Positions 24,603 through 33,566 of a stretch of 64,000 nucleotides of DNA are shown piece by piece; position 1 is the stretch's first letter; every line of letters begins with the position of its first letter. Both the position numbers and the translations under genes were made by a program. The stretch comes from Hyphomicrobium sp. (GTDB lineage Bacteria; Pseudomonadota; Alphaproteobacteria; Rhizobiales; Hyphomicrobiaceae). The DNA lies in NCBI GenBank assembly GCA_003987725.1, contig RXJH01000007.1, forward strand, positions 65,177-129,176, in the 5' to 3' direction. A model generated the notes under the pieces. That model was not told the DNA's origin, ran no database searches, and saw only the letters and a list, made by a program, of their open reading frames with translations.

Positions 24603-24884
24603 GTGACCCTGGTCATCGTCTTCATCGGCGCAATCTGTTACTACTATTTCGGCTCCATCGGTGCTGTCCTCGGCGCTTTGGTCATAACCTCCGCGCTTTC
24701 AAAATCCCGAGCCAATGCCGCTCTACCGTCACTCGTTTTGATCGGCGTGTCATGGGCAGCTGGCAGTGCCATCGCGGGCAACGCCGGAGCCGGGGCAGGC
24801 GTCGTTTTGGCCACCGCCGTGGCGATATGGTTTGAAGGCGGAGAAAAACGCCGCCATCAACAACCGGCTATCGACAAGCATTGA
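24603..24884 (+). CDS. Hypothetical small membrane protein
   Basis: 93 residues from a GTG with GGGACGG about 8 nt upstream. It has two or three hydrophobic segments (VIVFIGAICYYYFGSIGAVL, and AAGSAIAGNAGAGAGVVLAT rich in Gly/Ala) and a short basic C-terminal tail. A GGAACC/GGTTCC inverted repeat lies about 15-35 nt upstream of the start codon. No family is recognised. Confidence 0.5.
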   Translation: MTLVIVFIGAICYYYFGSIGAVLGALVITSALSKSRANAALPSLVLIGVSWAAGSAIAGNAGAGAGVVLATAVAIWFEGGEKRRHQQPAIDKH

Positions 24885-25042
24885 CGCTCATTCTCTCTTC
24901 CCTCCCAACCTACTCCAAGAGCTTGCAACTTCGTATTGCCCGCGCGGCTACTCTCCGACGAACAATGGGCGCACTTTGCAATGATCGGAAACGAGGCCTA
25001 CATCAAAACCGCCGATAGCGCTCTCACCCCCGCGAGGTATCC

Positions 25043-26038
25043 ATGGAATACGTCAAGCTCGGCCACACCGGTCTCGAAGTGTCCCGTATTTGTCTGGGCT
25101 GCATGAGCTACGGCCAATCCGACGGCGGCGTCATGAAATGGGGCTGGACGTTGAGCGAGGACGAAAGCCGCCCGTACATCAAGTCCGCCCTCGAACAAGG
25201 CATAAACTTCTTCGACACCGCGAACGTCTATTCGCACGGCGAAAGCGAGCGCGTTCTCGGCCGTGCCATCCGCGATTTCACCAAGCGTGACGAAGTCGTC
25301 ATCGCCACGAAAGTCTACTCGCCGATGCGGCTCGGACCGAACGGCAAAGGCCTTTCGCGCAAGGCCATCCTGTCCGAGATCGACGATAGTCTAAAGCGCC
25401 TAGGTACGGATTACGTCGATCTCTACATCATCCACCGCTACGACTACGAGACACCGCTCGAGGAGACGCTGGAGGCGCTCGACGAAGTCGTGCGTTCAGG
25501 AAAAGCGCTCTATCTCGGCGCATCCTCGATGCACGCTTGGCAGTTCATGAAAGCCCTCGGCCTGCAACGCGCCAACGGCTGGGCGCAGTTCATATCGATG
25601 CAAGACTATTACAATCTGCTCTACCGCGAGGAGGAGCGCGAGATGCTGCCGCTCTGCCAATCCGAAGGCATCGGCGTCACGCCGTGGTCCCCGTTGGCTC
25701 GCGGGCGTTTGGCGCGTCCCTGGCAGGATGCACCGCAAACCGAGCGCGCTAAGAACGATCCGTTCGCCGATCGGCTCTACGAAAAATCGAAGACGTTGGA
25801 CAAGCCGGTCGTCGATCGCGTGATTACTGTCGCCAAGGAGCGAGGCGTCTCACCGGCTCAGATCGCCCTCGCCTGGATGCTGAGCAAACCCGCAGTGACC
25901 TCTCCCATCGTCGGCGCGACCAAGCCCCATCAGCTCGACGACGCGATAAAATCCATTTCGCTCAAGCTGACGAGCGAGGAAATTGCCCATCTCGAAGAGT
26001 TATACGAGCCGCATCGAGGGCCGGAAGGCTTCACCTAG
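25043..26038 (+). CDS. Aldo/keto reductase
   Basis: 331 residues, single-domain TIM-barrel NADPH-dependent oxidoreductase. The catalytic tetrad is visible: Asp58 and Tyr63 in FFDTANVYSHGESE, Lys90 in VVIATKVYS and His131 in LYIIHRYDYETP. The NADP-binding C-terminal SPIVGATKPHQLDDAI is also present. It resembles the YajO/YhdN-like aldo/keto reductases that act on broad aldehydes and methylglyoxal. GAGG lies 5-6 nt before the ATG. It precedes the MFS transporter gene by 76 nt on the same strand. Confidence 0.93.
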   Translation: MEYVKLGHTGLEVSRICLGCMSYGQSDGGVMKWGWTLSEDESRPYIKSALEQGINFFDTANVYSHGESERVLGRAIRDFTKRDEVVIATKVYSPMRLGPNGKGLSRKAILSEIDDSLKRLGTDYVDLYIIHRYDYETPLEETLEALDEVVRSGKALYLGASSMHAWQFMKALGLQRANGWAQFISMQDYYNLLYREEEREMLPLCQSEGIGVTPWSPLARGRLARPWQDAPQTERAKNDPFADRLYEKSKTLDKPVVDRVITVAKERGVSPAQIALAWMLSKPAVTSPIVGATKPHQLDDAIKSISLKLTSEEIAHLEELYEPHRGPEGFT

Positions 26039-26114
26039 ATGGCAATAACGCTCGAATTGAACCGCAGCACGGCTCACGCGTTTCCCTCCGAAGCGCGATC
26101 GAGTCCTGCGGTTC

Positions 26115-27578
26115 ATGCAAAAGCCGGTTGCAAGTGAGAGAATTGAAAGCGGGACTGTCGTCGAAACGACGATACCCTCGCGCCTCGATCGCCTGCCGTT
26201 CGGACGGTTCCACGTCCTCGTCATCGCCGCCCTCGGCATCACGTGGATTCTCGACGGGCTGGAGGTCACGCTCGTCGGCGCCATAGCGGGAGCTTTGAAG
26301 GAAAGCCCGACGCTGCGGTTTACCAACACCGATGTCGGCATAACGAACAGCTCTTATCTCGCGGGCGCCGTGCTCGGAGGATTGTTCTTCGGCTGGCTGA
26401 CGGACCGGCTCGGCCGCAAGAAGCTGTTTTTCATCACACTGACGACCTACATGATCGCGACGATCGCAACAGCCTTCTCGTGGAATCTCCTCAGCTTCTC
26501 GCTGTTTCGATTTTTCACCGGAGCCGGCATCGGCGGCGAATATACGGCCGTCAACTCGACCATCCAGGAACTGGTGCCTGCTCGCTATCGCGGCTGGACC
26601 GATCTCAGCATCAACGGCAGCTTCTGGCTCGGCGCGGCACTCGGAGCACTGGGCTCGGTCTTCCTGCTCAGCACCAGTCTTATGCCCGCCGATATAGGAT
26701 GGCGGCTGACCTTCCTGATCGGCGGCGGATTGAGCGCATTCATCTTTCTGCTGCGCCTCTGGATCCCGGAGAGCCCGCGCTGGCTCATCACGCATGGCCA
26801 GCCGGAAAAAGCTGACAAGATCGTCGGCGATATAGAAGCGGGGCTTCGAAGCGAAAATCACGTTCTCGATGATAATTCGATCACAACGACGCGCTTGAAA
26901 ACGCGGAGCCACACGCCGCTCCTGGAGGTCGCGAGATCCATCCTGAAAACGAACCGCGACCGCGCAATTGTCGGATTTGCCCTGATGACCGCGCAAGCCT
27001 ATTTCTATAACGCAATCTTCTTCACCTACGCGCTCGTTCTTTCGTCGTTCTACGGCGTCCGGACGGACAAAATCGGCTGGTATCTTCTCCCCTTCGCCGC
27101 CGGAAATTTCCTTGGACCGCTGCTCCTTGGACGGCTCTTCGATATTTGGGGACGACGCCCTATGTTGATCACGACATACAGCGTTTCCGCGATCCTGCTC
27201 GCCGTCACGGGATACCTGTTCGCAGCCGATCTCGTCTCCGATTCCATGCTGACCGTCGCATGGGTGATCGTGTTTTTCTTTGGATCGGCTGCAGCGAGCG
27301 CAGCCTATCTAACGGTCAGTGAGTCCTTCCCGCTCGAAGTTCGCGCGCTTGCCATCTCGCTCTTCTACGCCATTGGCACAGGAGTCGGCGGCGTCATTGG
27401 TCCCTTCTTCCTCGCCCATCTCATCGACACCGGATCGCGCGAAAGCGTATTCATGGGCTATCTCATTGGCACGGTATTGATGCTCATCGCAGCCGGCATT
27501 GCCTGGCTGAAAGCGGTCGCTGCCGAAGGCAAACCGCTCGAACAAGTCGCGCGCCCTCTATCCCTTGCCGACGAATGA
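26115..27578 (+). CDS. MFS transporter, metabolite:H+ symporter type
   Basis: 487 residues with 12 predicted membrane helices. The MFS signature between helices 2 and 3 is GWLTDRLGRKKLFF and the mid-loop repeat is GRLFDIWGRRPML. Sugar/metabolite-symporter motifs are present: FFTGAGIGGEYTAVNSTIQE, RLWIPESPRWLITHGQPEKA and YLTVSESFPLEVRALAISLF. The WILDGLEVTLVGAIAG helix 1 is typical of the aromatic-acid or sialic-acid-like symporter group. The substrate is unknown. It is convergent with emrB, and its terminator hairpin lies inside the emrB 3' end. Confidence 0.9.
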   Translation: MQKPVASERIESGTVVETTIPSRLDRLPFGRFHVLVIAALGITWILDGLEVTLVGAIAGALKESPTLRFTNTDVGITNSSYLAGAVLGGLFFGWLTDRLGRKKLFFITLTTYMIATIATAFSWNLLSFSLFRFFTGAGIGGEYTAVNSTIQELVPARYRGWTDLSINGSFWLGAALGALGSVFLLSTSLMPADIGWRLTFLIGGGLSAFIFLLRLWIPESPRWLITHGQPEKADKIVGDIEAGLRSENHVLDDNSITTTRLKTRSHTPLLEVARSILKTNRDRAIVGFALMTAQAYFYNAIFFTYALVLSSFYGVRTDKIGWYLLPFAAGNFLGPLLLGRLFDIWGRRPMLITTYSVSAILLAVTGYLFAADLVSDSMLTVAWVIVFFFGSAAASAAYLTVSESFPLEVRALAISLFYAIGTGVGGVIGPFFLAHLIDTGSRESVFMGYLIGTVLMLIAAGIAWLKAVAAEGKPLEQVARPLSLADE

Positions 27579-27617
27579 CGCCTGATCCCCTGGCTTCCAA
27601 GCACAAGTATCCGCCGA

Positions 27618-29219
27618 TCAATGTGCCGCTGAGGCGCCGCTGCTACGCGGCGCCTTTTGCGCGAACAGCAACGCCACCGCTGCGATCGCCAGCATGACGG
27701 CGATCACCGCGAACGTATCGCTGAAGCCCATGACCAGCGCTTGCCGCTTGACCGTCTTGCCGAGCGCGATGATCGCCTGATGGCGTGCCGCCGCGGCGTC
27801 GGAAATGCCGTGCGCCATGAAATAGCTAGTCATCTCGTCGATCCGCTGACGAACTTCGTCGCGATAGACCGTCACGGATTGCCCGATGACGTTCGAGTGA
27901 AACTGCTCGCGCTTCGTGATGATCGTTTCGAGCGCGGCCGTGCCCACGGCGCCCGCCAGGTTACGCAACATGTTGAAAAGCCCGGAAGCATTGGCCGCGT
28001 CTTTAGGCGCGATGCCCGAGGTCGCAATGGCCGTCAGCGGCGTCAGGATCAGCGCCTGGCCAACTGCGCGCACGATGTTCGGCAGGAAGAACTGATCGCC
28101 GGAATAATCGAGCGACATGTTGACGTTCATGAAGCAGCTCAACGCAAAAAGTGCGATGCCTGCCACGCCGATGTAACGCACATCAAAATGCTTCATCAGC
28201 AAAGGCACGAACGGGATAATCAGCAGCTGCGGCAAGCCGGTCCATGCGAGCACGTTGCCGATCTGCTCGGCGTTATACCCCTGCACCTGCCCGAGATACT
28301 GGGGCAGCACATAGACCGTCCCGAACAGCGCGAAGCCGACCAGCATGTTGGCGACGGTGCCGATACCGAAATTCCGGTTCTTCAGCAGCCGGAGATCGAC
28401 AAGCGGCTTTTGCACTTTTAGCTCGATCCACACGAACGCCGTCAGAAACACGACCGCGATGACCGCGAGTTTCACGATGAAGGGCGAGCCGAACCAGTCA
28501 TCCTTGTTGCCCTCTTCAAGCAGCGTCTGCAGCGCCGAAAGCCCGACGGCCATCGTGACGATGCCGGCCCAGTCGCCTTCCTTGAGAAGGCCGAGCCGCA
28601 ATTTGTCCTTCTCGAGCGTGAACCATAGTGCCACGATCATGATCGCGCTCGGGATCGCGTTGATGAAAAAGATCTTCTGCCAACCGTAGTTCTCGGTCAG
28701 ATATCCGCCGATCGTCGGGCCGATGGCCGGAGCAAACGTGACGGCGATGGCGAAAAGCGCCAGGCCCACGGGTTGCTGAGGCTTCGGCAGCTTCGTGACG
28801 ACCATCGTGAACGCCATCGGAATGAGGACGCCGCCCGCGAACCCCTGAAGGCCCCGCATCGCGATCATCGTGCCGAGATCGTGCGCAAAGGCGCATGCCA
28901 TCGAGAATACGGCAAAGAAAAAAGTGCTGACGAGAATGTACCGGCGAAACCCAAAGACGCGGCTGAAATATCCGGTCAGCGGAATGACGACGATTTCGCC
29001 GATGAGATACGACGTCGATATCCACGCGCCGTTGTCGGCGCCGGTTCCGATCCCGCCTTCGATATCGAGAAGGGATGCGTTGGTGATCTGGATATTCAGG
29101 ATCGACATGAAGGCGCCGATCATACCGGCGACGACGGCGATCCAGGTCGTCAGGCTTGCTTTATCGGCGGCCGCCTTCGGAAAATCCGCGCCGGTTGCTG
29201 CTTGAACACTGCTTGCCAT
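27618..29219 (-). CDS. emrB: DHA2-family multidrug MFS pump, EmrB type
   Basis: 533 residues with 14 predicted helices. N-terminal WIAVVAGMIGAFMSILNIQI, then ISTSYLIGEIVVIPLTGYFS and motif C (ALFAIAVTFAPAIGPTIGGY) of drug:H+ antiporters. It is the inner-membrane pump of an EmrAB-TolC-like tripartite system that expels hydrophobic compounds. It follows emrA by 35 nt in the same operon. The last 12 codons contain a hairpin that can serve as the terminator of the opposing MFS gene. Confidence 0.93.
   Translation of the reverse strand: MASSVQAATGADFPKAAADKASLTTWIAVVAGMIGAFMSILNIQITNASLLDIEGGIGTGADNGAWISTSYLIGEIVVIPLTGYFSRVFGFRRYILVSTFFFAVFSMACAFAHDLGTMIAMRGLQGFAGGVLIPMAFTMVVTKLPKPQQPVGLALFAIAVTFAPAIGPTIGGYLTENYGWQKIFFINAIPSAIMIVALWFTLEKDKLRLGLLKEGDWAGIVTMAVGLSALQTLLEEGNKDDWFGSPFIVKLAVIAVVFLTAFVWIELKVQKPLVDLRLLKNRNFGIGTVANMLVGFALFGTVYVLPQYLGQVQGYNAEQIGNVLAWTGLPQLLIIPFVPLLMKHFDVRYIGVAGIALFALSCFMNVNMSLDYSGDQFFLPNIVRAVGQALILTPLTAIATSGIAPKDAANASGLFNMLRNLAGAVGTAALETIITKREQFHSNVIGQSVTVYRDEVRQRIDEMTSYFMAHGISDAAAARHQAIIALGKTVKRQALVMGFSDTFAVIAVMLAIAAVALLFAQKAPRSSGASAAH
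27633..27658 (+). terminator. Intrinsic terminator for the MFS gene, inside emrB coding sequence
   Basis: Perfect 8-bp stem GGCGCCGC / GCGGCGCC (6-nt loop) followed by TTTT on the plus strand. It lies 55 nt past the MFS stop and within the last codons of the opposing emrB gene. Confidence 0.65.
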
Positions 29220-29254
29220 AGCTGCTCACTCCGGCGCGGATAACGCCTGCGCCA

Positions 29255-30481
29255 TTATTTGGCTGCGATAGACGCTGCGGTTACATCGGCCTTTTTCGTT
29301 TCAATCGTCGGATAGACCGACATGCCCGGACGAAGCTCGTTTGCGAGTGGGTTTCCCTTGTCCAGCGTGATCTTCACCGGAATGCGCTGGACGATTTTGG
29401 TGAAGTTGCCAGTCGCGTTATCCGGCGGCAAAAGTGCGAACTGCTGGCCGCTCGCCGGCGCAAGGCTATCGACGTGCGCCGGGATTTCCACACCCGGAAA
29501 CATATCGACCTCGACCGTCACGGCCTGCCCCGGGCGAACGTCCGCAAGCTGCGTTTCTTTGTAGTTGGCGACGATATAAGCAGCAGACGTCGGAACAACC
29601 GCCATCAGCTGCGTCCCGGCCTGAACGAACTGACCGGCACGCAAGGTACGGTTCCCGACGAAACCGTCGACCGGCGACAGAATGTTCGTATAGGAGAGAT
29701 TGAGTTCGGCCTGCCGCTGCACGGCTTCATTGCGCGCCTGCGTCGCCTGCGCCTGAGCCAGCTCTGCTTTCAAAATATCGGTCTGCTTCGTCGCCGTCGC
29801 GAGCGCAGCCGTGTCGCGCGCGATCGCGGCGCGAGCAGCTGCAATCCGTGACGTTGCCTGCTGGGCGTTCTGAACGCTGCCGTATCCCGTGGTCGCGAGA
29901 TGCGAGTAACGCTGATTGTCCTGCTCCGCGAACGTCTCATTCGCGCGATCAGCATCGATCGTCGCCTTGGCGCTGTCGATCACCGACTGCTGCGCGTCGA
30001 GCGACGCCTGCTTGTTCGCAACGGAGGCCTTTGCCGCGAGGACGTCGGCCTTCGCCTGATCGAGCGCGACCTTGAAATCGCGATCGTCGATCCGCGCCAG
30101 CACTTGGCCCACCTTCACCGCCTCGTTGTCGCCAACGAGAACATCCGAGAGATAACCCGAAACCTTCGGCGCGATCGTCGTGTTGTCGGCCTGGACGTAC
30201 GCGTCGTCCGTCGAAACCTGGAAACGCCAAACCGTCCAGTACTGCCAGCCGAAGTATGCGGCGGCCGCCAGAACGGCGAGGCTCGCCCCCGCGACAAGCG
30301 CCCCACGTGCCCTCTTCGGAGCCTGAACCGGCGGCTGCGCCTCGACGTGCGTATCATCGCCTGCCGGCGCTTTGAAATCTTCGACGTTCGATGGCTTCTG
30401 CGCTGTTGCGGGGACGTAACGCACTGTTTCCGCGTCAGAAATCTCTCTATCTGCCGTCAGCGCCGTTGAATGAAGACCCAT
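29255..30481 (-). CDS. emrA: HlyD-family periplasmic adaptor, EmrA type
   Basis: 408 residues. An N-terminal cytosolic tail of about 60 residues precedes one membrane helix (ARGALVAGASLAVLAAAAYF). The split biotinyl-lipoyl domain starts VSTDDAYVQADNTTIAPKVS, a long coiled-coil hairpin covers about 130-235, and the beta-barrel has IVANYKETQLADVRPGQAVT and the C-terminal VKITLDKGNPLANELRPGMS. It links EmrB to an outer membrane channel such as the NodT-type protein at 0.8 kb. It is divergent from the tetR-type regulator, with the shared control region at 30482-30595. Confidence 0.93.
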   Translation of the reverse strand: MGLHSTALTADREISDAETVRYVPATAQKPSNVEDFKAPAGDDTHVEAQPPVQAPKRARGALVAGASLAVLAAAAYFGWQYWTVWRFQVSTDDAYVQADNTTIAPKVSGYLSDVLVGDNEAVKVGQVLARIDDRDFKVALDQAKADVLAAKASVANKQASLDAQQSVIDSAKATIDADRANETFAEQDNQRYSHLATTGYGSVQNAQQATSRIAAARAAIARDTAALATATKQTDILKAELAQAQATQARNEAVQRQAELNLSYTNILSPVDGFVGNRTLRAGQFVQAGTQLMAVVPTSAAYIVANYKETQLADVRPGQAVTVEVDMFPGVEIPAHVDSLAPASGQQFALLPPDNATGNFTKIVQRIPVKITLDKGNPLANELRPGMSVYPTIETKKADVTAASIAAK

Positions 30482-30535
30482 GGACCCTGTTCCTCGCAGC
30501 CAAACGCGGCCCCTATGCCGCGACCATTAGGAAAT

Positions 30536-30564
30536 TTGACGTTTTCCAAAATAAGCACTATAAA
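30536..30564 (+). promoter_or_regulatory. Sigma-70 promoter of the TetR-type regulator
   Basis: TTGACG (30536-30541), a 17-nt spacer and TATAAA (30559-30564), close to the housekeeping consensus. The ATG of the regulator is at 30596. The TTTTCCAAA half-site of the presumed operator lies within the spacer. Confidence 0.7.
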
Positions 30565-30590
30565 ATCGATGTCAACAAGAATTTGGAAAA
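30542..30590. promoter_or_regulatory. Presumed TetR-family operator half-sites
   Basis: TTTTCCAAA at 30542-30550 and its exact inverse TTTGGAAAA at 30582-30590. They flank the promoter region between emrA and the regulator gene; one lies in the promoter spacer and the other just before the regulator start. Wide spacing between arms could mean two binding sites or one looped site. Confidence 0.45.
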
Positions 30591-30595
30591 TGATC

Positions 30596-31243
30596 ATGGG
30601 ACAAAATAGTACGGCTCAGAGGCGCTGTCGCGGCCGGCCGCAAATCCGGCCCGACGAGGAGACGCTTCACCTCCTGATCGAGGCCGCAGCCGTGGAGTTC
30701 CAGGAAAAGGGCTACGCGTCGGCCACGATGGGAAACGTCGCCCAGCGCGCCGGAATTTCGACGAAGACGATGTACCGCCTCATCCCCGCCAAGGCTGACC
30801 TTTTCGAAAAGGTCATCGCCGACCGGACCGCGCGCTTCATGCTCGCAGTCGAGCCTTCCGACCTCGATCGCTACGAACTCGCCGACGCTGTCGAGCATTT
30901 CCTCATTGCCTTCGGCAACCTGGCGCTCGACCGGGAAACGATCGCCATGCTTCGGTTGGTCATTGGCGAAAGGGATCGCTGTCCCGAGCTTGCCGCGACC
31001 TTCCACGAGGTCGCCGTGACGCAGACCACGAAAGCCATGACGTTGTGGCTGGAACGCCAGCGCGACCGCGGATTGCTAAAATTTGATGATCCTGTCGCAA
31101 CGGTCAGCGCGCTGCGAGGAATGATGGTGATGGATTTACAGCGCACCGCGATGCTCGGGTTGGCCCCCGCTCCCTCACCCGAAGAGATCAAGGCAAGAGC
31201 CCGGATCTGCGCCAAGCTTTTCCTCGATGGATGCCGAGCCTGA
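30596..31243 (+). CDS. TetR/AcrR-family transcriptional regulator
   Basis: 215 residues from the ATG at 30596 (MGQNSTAQRRCRGRPQIRPD), which has TTGGAAA about 8 nt upstream; the frame opens upstream to 30470. The N-terminal helix-turn-helix is ATMGNVAQRAGISTKTMYRL, followed by a helical ligand-binding domain. It is divergently arranged with emrAB and almost certainly represses it, with a drug-like ligand as inducer. Confidence 0.92.
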   Translation: MGQNSTAQRRCRGRPQIRPDEETLHLLIEAAAVEFQEKGYASATMGNVAQRAGISTKTMYRLIPAKADLFEKVIADRTARFMLAVEPSDLDRYELADAVEHFLIAFGNLALDRETIAMLRLVIGERDRCPELAATFHEVAVTQTTKAMTLWLERQRDRGLLKFDDPVATVSALRGMMVMDLQRTAMLGLAPAPSPEEIKARARICAKLFLDGCRA

Positions 31244-31437
31244 ACCGCGAAAATAGGCTGTGAGCGGAACTTCCACCGGCGCTGAAAGTAAGAAGCTTCT
31301 GTTCCCAATGAGATCGTCCCGCACGGCGCGGCGACTGTTCGCAACGGAAACGGCGCGACCGTCGCGTTTAAAACCTACGAGTTCGGCACTCGTGAGGTTT
31401 GCTTCCGCGAAACCAGGAGAAAGCCCAGGAGGAAGCT

Positions 31438-32613
31438 ATGACCGATGGCTCGCCCGCGCCACCTTCTCCTCGCCACGCACGCCCACTGGCTCTTAGGACG
31501 CTCGCAATCGCCACCATCGCATCGGCGGGAATTCTGGCATGGCATCTCACCAAGACCGAAGGCCGTTGGACCGCCGCCGCGCACAGCGAACCGGCGACGA
31601 GCACACTCGAAACGACTGACGATGCATTCATCGCCGGTGACGTCACACCCCTCGCGACCAAGGTGTCGGGCTACATCCGAGCGGTGCCGGTCACCGATTT
31701 TCAGGCTGTGAAGAAGGGTGATCTCCTCGCCGAAATTGACCCGTCCGATTACAACGCCGCGCTCGTTCAAGCTCAGGCGAACGTCGCCTCTGCGCAGGCA
31801 AACCTCGACAATCTCGCCAATCGGAAAGAAAGCCAGCAAAGCCTCGTGCGTCAGGCTCAAGCAGCAGTAGACGCGGCTGTGGCCGATCTCGATCGCTACA
31901 CGCTTGAAGCCAAGCGCCAGCACGACTTGCTGAAATCGAGCGATATCGGCACGACTCAGCGCGTCGAGCAAGCCGACGGCAACGCACGACGGAGCACGGC
32001 TCAGTTGGCTCTCAGCAAAGCCCAGCTTGATCAGCAGAAAACCGCTCTCGCAAGCCTCGCCCCCGCTGAGGTGCAGTTCGAAGCACAGCTGCGTGCTGCC
32101 AAAGCCGTGGAGACCCTTGCGCAGAACAACATGACGAGCACGCGCATCCTGTCGCCGGCGGACGGAATGGTCGGCCAGCGTCAGGTCCGTCCCGGGCAAT
32201 TCGTCGGCGTGGGATCTCCGATAATCACGGTCGTTTCGCTTCCCAATGTTTGGGTCATCGCGAACTTCAAGGAAACCCAGATGACGAATGTGCGGTCCGG
32301 ACAAACGGCGCGCATCAAGGTCGATGCCTTTCCGGATCTGAACGTGACGGGCCACGTCGAGAGTTGGGCGCCGGGCACCGCCAACATTTTCGCGTCGCAG
32401 TCTTTCGATCCGAATACGGCGTCGGGGAATTTCACGAAGGTCGCCCAGCGCGTCCCCGTGAAGATCGCCCTCGATCAAAACCCGGCGTTCGGCACGCTTG
32501 TACGGCCTGGAATGTCGGTTGAAGCGACGATCAATACGGGAAGCGGTCCTGTGGGCACCGGCTCAAGACCGTCAACGGCTGCCTCAGATCCGCCAACGGC
32601 ATCAGCCAGATGA
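31438..32613 (+). CDS. Second HlyD-family secretion adaptor, no partner pump
   Basis: 391 residues from the ATG at 31438, with GGAGGAAG just upstream. One N-terminal membrane helix (LALRTLAIATIASAGILAWH) precedes the lipoyl half-motif TTDDAFIAGDVTPLATKVSG and a coiled coil (about 110-220). The beta-barrel has VWVIANFKETQMTNVRSGQT and the C-terminus has VPVKIALDQNPAFGTLVRPG. It is clearly paralogous to EmrA at 29.3-30.5 kb, with the same domain order. No MFS or ABC pump gene follows; the next gene is an exonuclease. It may share EmrB or work with a remote pump. Confidence 0.9.
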   Translation: MTDGSPAPPSPRHARPLALRTLAIATIASAGILAWHLTKTEGRWTAAAHSEPATSTLETTDDAFIAGDVTPLATKVSGYIRAVPVTDFQAVKKGDLLAEIDPSDYNAALVQAQANVASAQANLDNLANRKESQQSLVRQAQAAVDAAVADLDRYTLEAKRQHDLLKSSDIGTTQRVEQADGNARRSTAQLALSKAQLDQQKTALASLAPAEVQFEAQLRAAKAVETLAQNNMTSTRILSPADGMVGQRQVRPGQFVGVGSPIITVVSLPNVWVIANFKETQMTNVRSGQTARIKVDAFPDLNVTGHVESWAPGTANIFASQSFDPNTASGNFTKVAQRVPVKIALDQNPAFGTLVRPGMSVEATINTGSGPVGTGSRPSTAASDPPTASAR

Positions 32614-32855
32614 CGCAGACGGCCTTGCATGCCGAAAAGCGCTGCCGGACGTCGCATTTCCGCGAGGTTATTCCCACGAAGAAGCCTGTTCTTGCTCTCG
32701 GCCGCGGCCGAATGCTACAGACCTATCTCGCTTTGAGTCCTAGAGCGTAACAGCATCAATCATTTAGCCTCCGGCAAGATAACTTCGGCGAGACTCGTGG
32801 CATCGCGACGAGCTGTCTCGACCGCGGCGGCGATGACGACGACGGAAATGAAACA

Positions 32856-33476
32856 ATGACCGCGCCCAAGATCAAGCTTCACAAAGGTGACTTACCAGCC
32901 GGCCTGACGTTTCCGAATGGCGTTGCGATCGACACCGAGACGCTCGGACTGAACCCCCATCGCGATCGCCTGTGCTTGGTGCAGCTTTCAGGTGGCGACG
33001 GCACGGCCCATCTCGTGAAGTTCGACGGTAAGAACTATGACGCTCCGCGTCTCAAGGCCCTTCTGACCGACCCGAAAGTTCTCAAGATTTTTCATTTCGC
33101 GCGCTTCGATATCGCAGTGCTTGAGCAGTACCTCGGAGTTGCAACCACACCGATTTATTGCACCAAGATCGCTTCGAAGCTTTCCCGCACCTACACGGAT
33201 CGCCACGGCCTGAAAGACCTCGTCGGGGAACTGCTTGGCATAGAACTTTCAAAGCAGCAGCAAAGCAGCGACTGGGGCGCCTCCGAACTTTCGGATAGCC
33301 AAAAGGCTTATGCTGCGAATGACGTCCTGCATCTTCACGAGGTTAAGAAGAAGCTCGATATGATGCTCGCGAGAGAAGGGAGGCAGGATTTGGCAGAAAA
33401 GGCCTTCGGCTTCTTGCCCACACGTGCCCGCCTCGACCTCGCCGGGTTCGAGGAAGACGATATATTCGCGCACTGA
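32856..33476 (+). CDS. RNase D-like 3'-5' exonuclease
   Basis: 206 residues, only the DEDDy exonuclease domain. Exo I is AIDTETLGL (Asp, Glu), Exo II lies in IFHFARFDIAVLEQYLG and Exo III is YAANDVLHLHEV (Tyr, Asp). The HRDC domains of full-length RNase D are absent, as in the short alphaproteobacterial form. Expected role: trimming of tRNA or other stable RNA 3' ends. It lies upstream of lptC/A-lptB-rpoN-hpf-ptsN, a conserved neighbourhood in Hyphomicrobiales. Confidence 0.92.
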   Translation: MTAPKIKLHKGDLPAGLTFPNGVAIDTETLGLNPHRDRLCLVQLSGGDGTAHLVKFDGKNYDAPRLKALLTDPKVLKIFHFARFDIAVLEQYLGVATTPIYCTKIASKLSRTYTDRHGLKDLVGELLGIELSKQQQSSDWGASELSDSQKAYAANDVLHLHEVKKKLDMMLAREGRQDLAEKAFGFLPTRARLDLAGFEEDDIFAH

Positions 33477-33566
33477 CCCCGGCCGCGGCTAAGCGCCAGA
33501 GCCGGAGCATAAGGTCCCAAAGTCTCCCCAATTACCGGCGAGATTAGGGGCCTTGGGGGGAACTTC

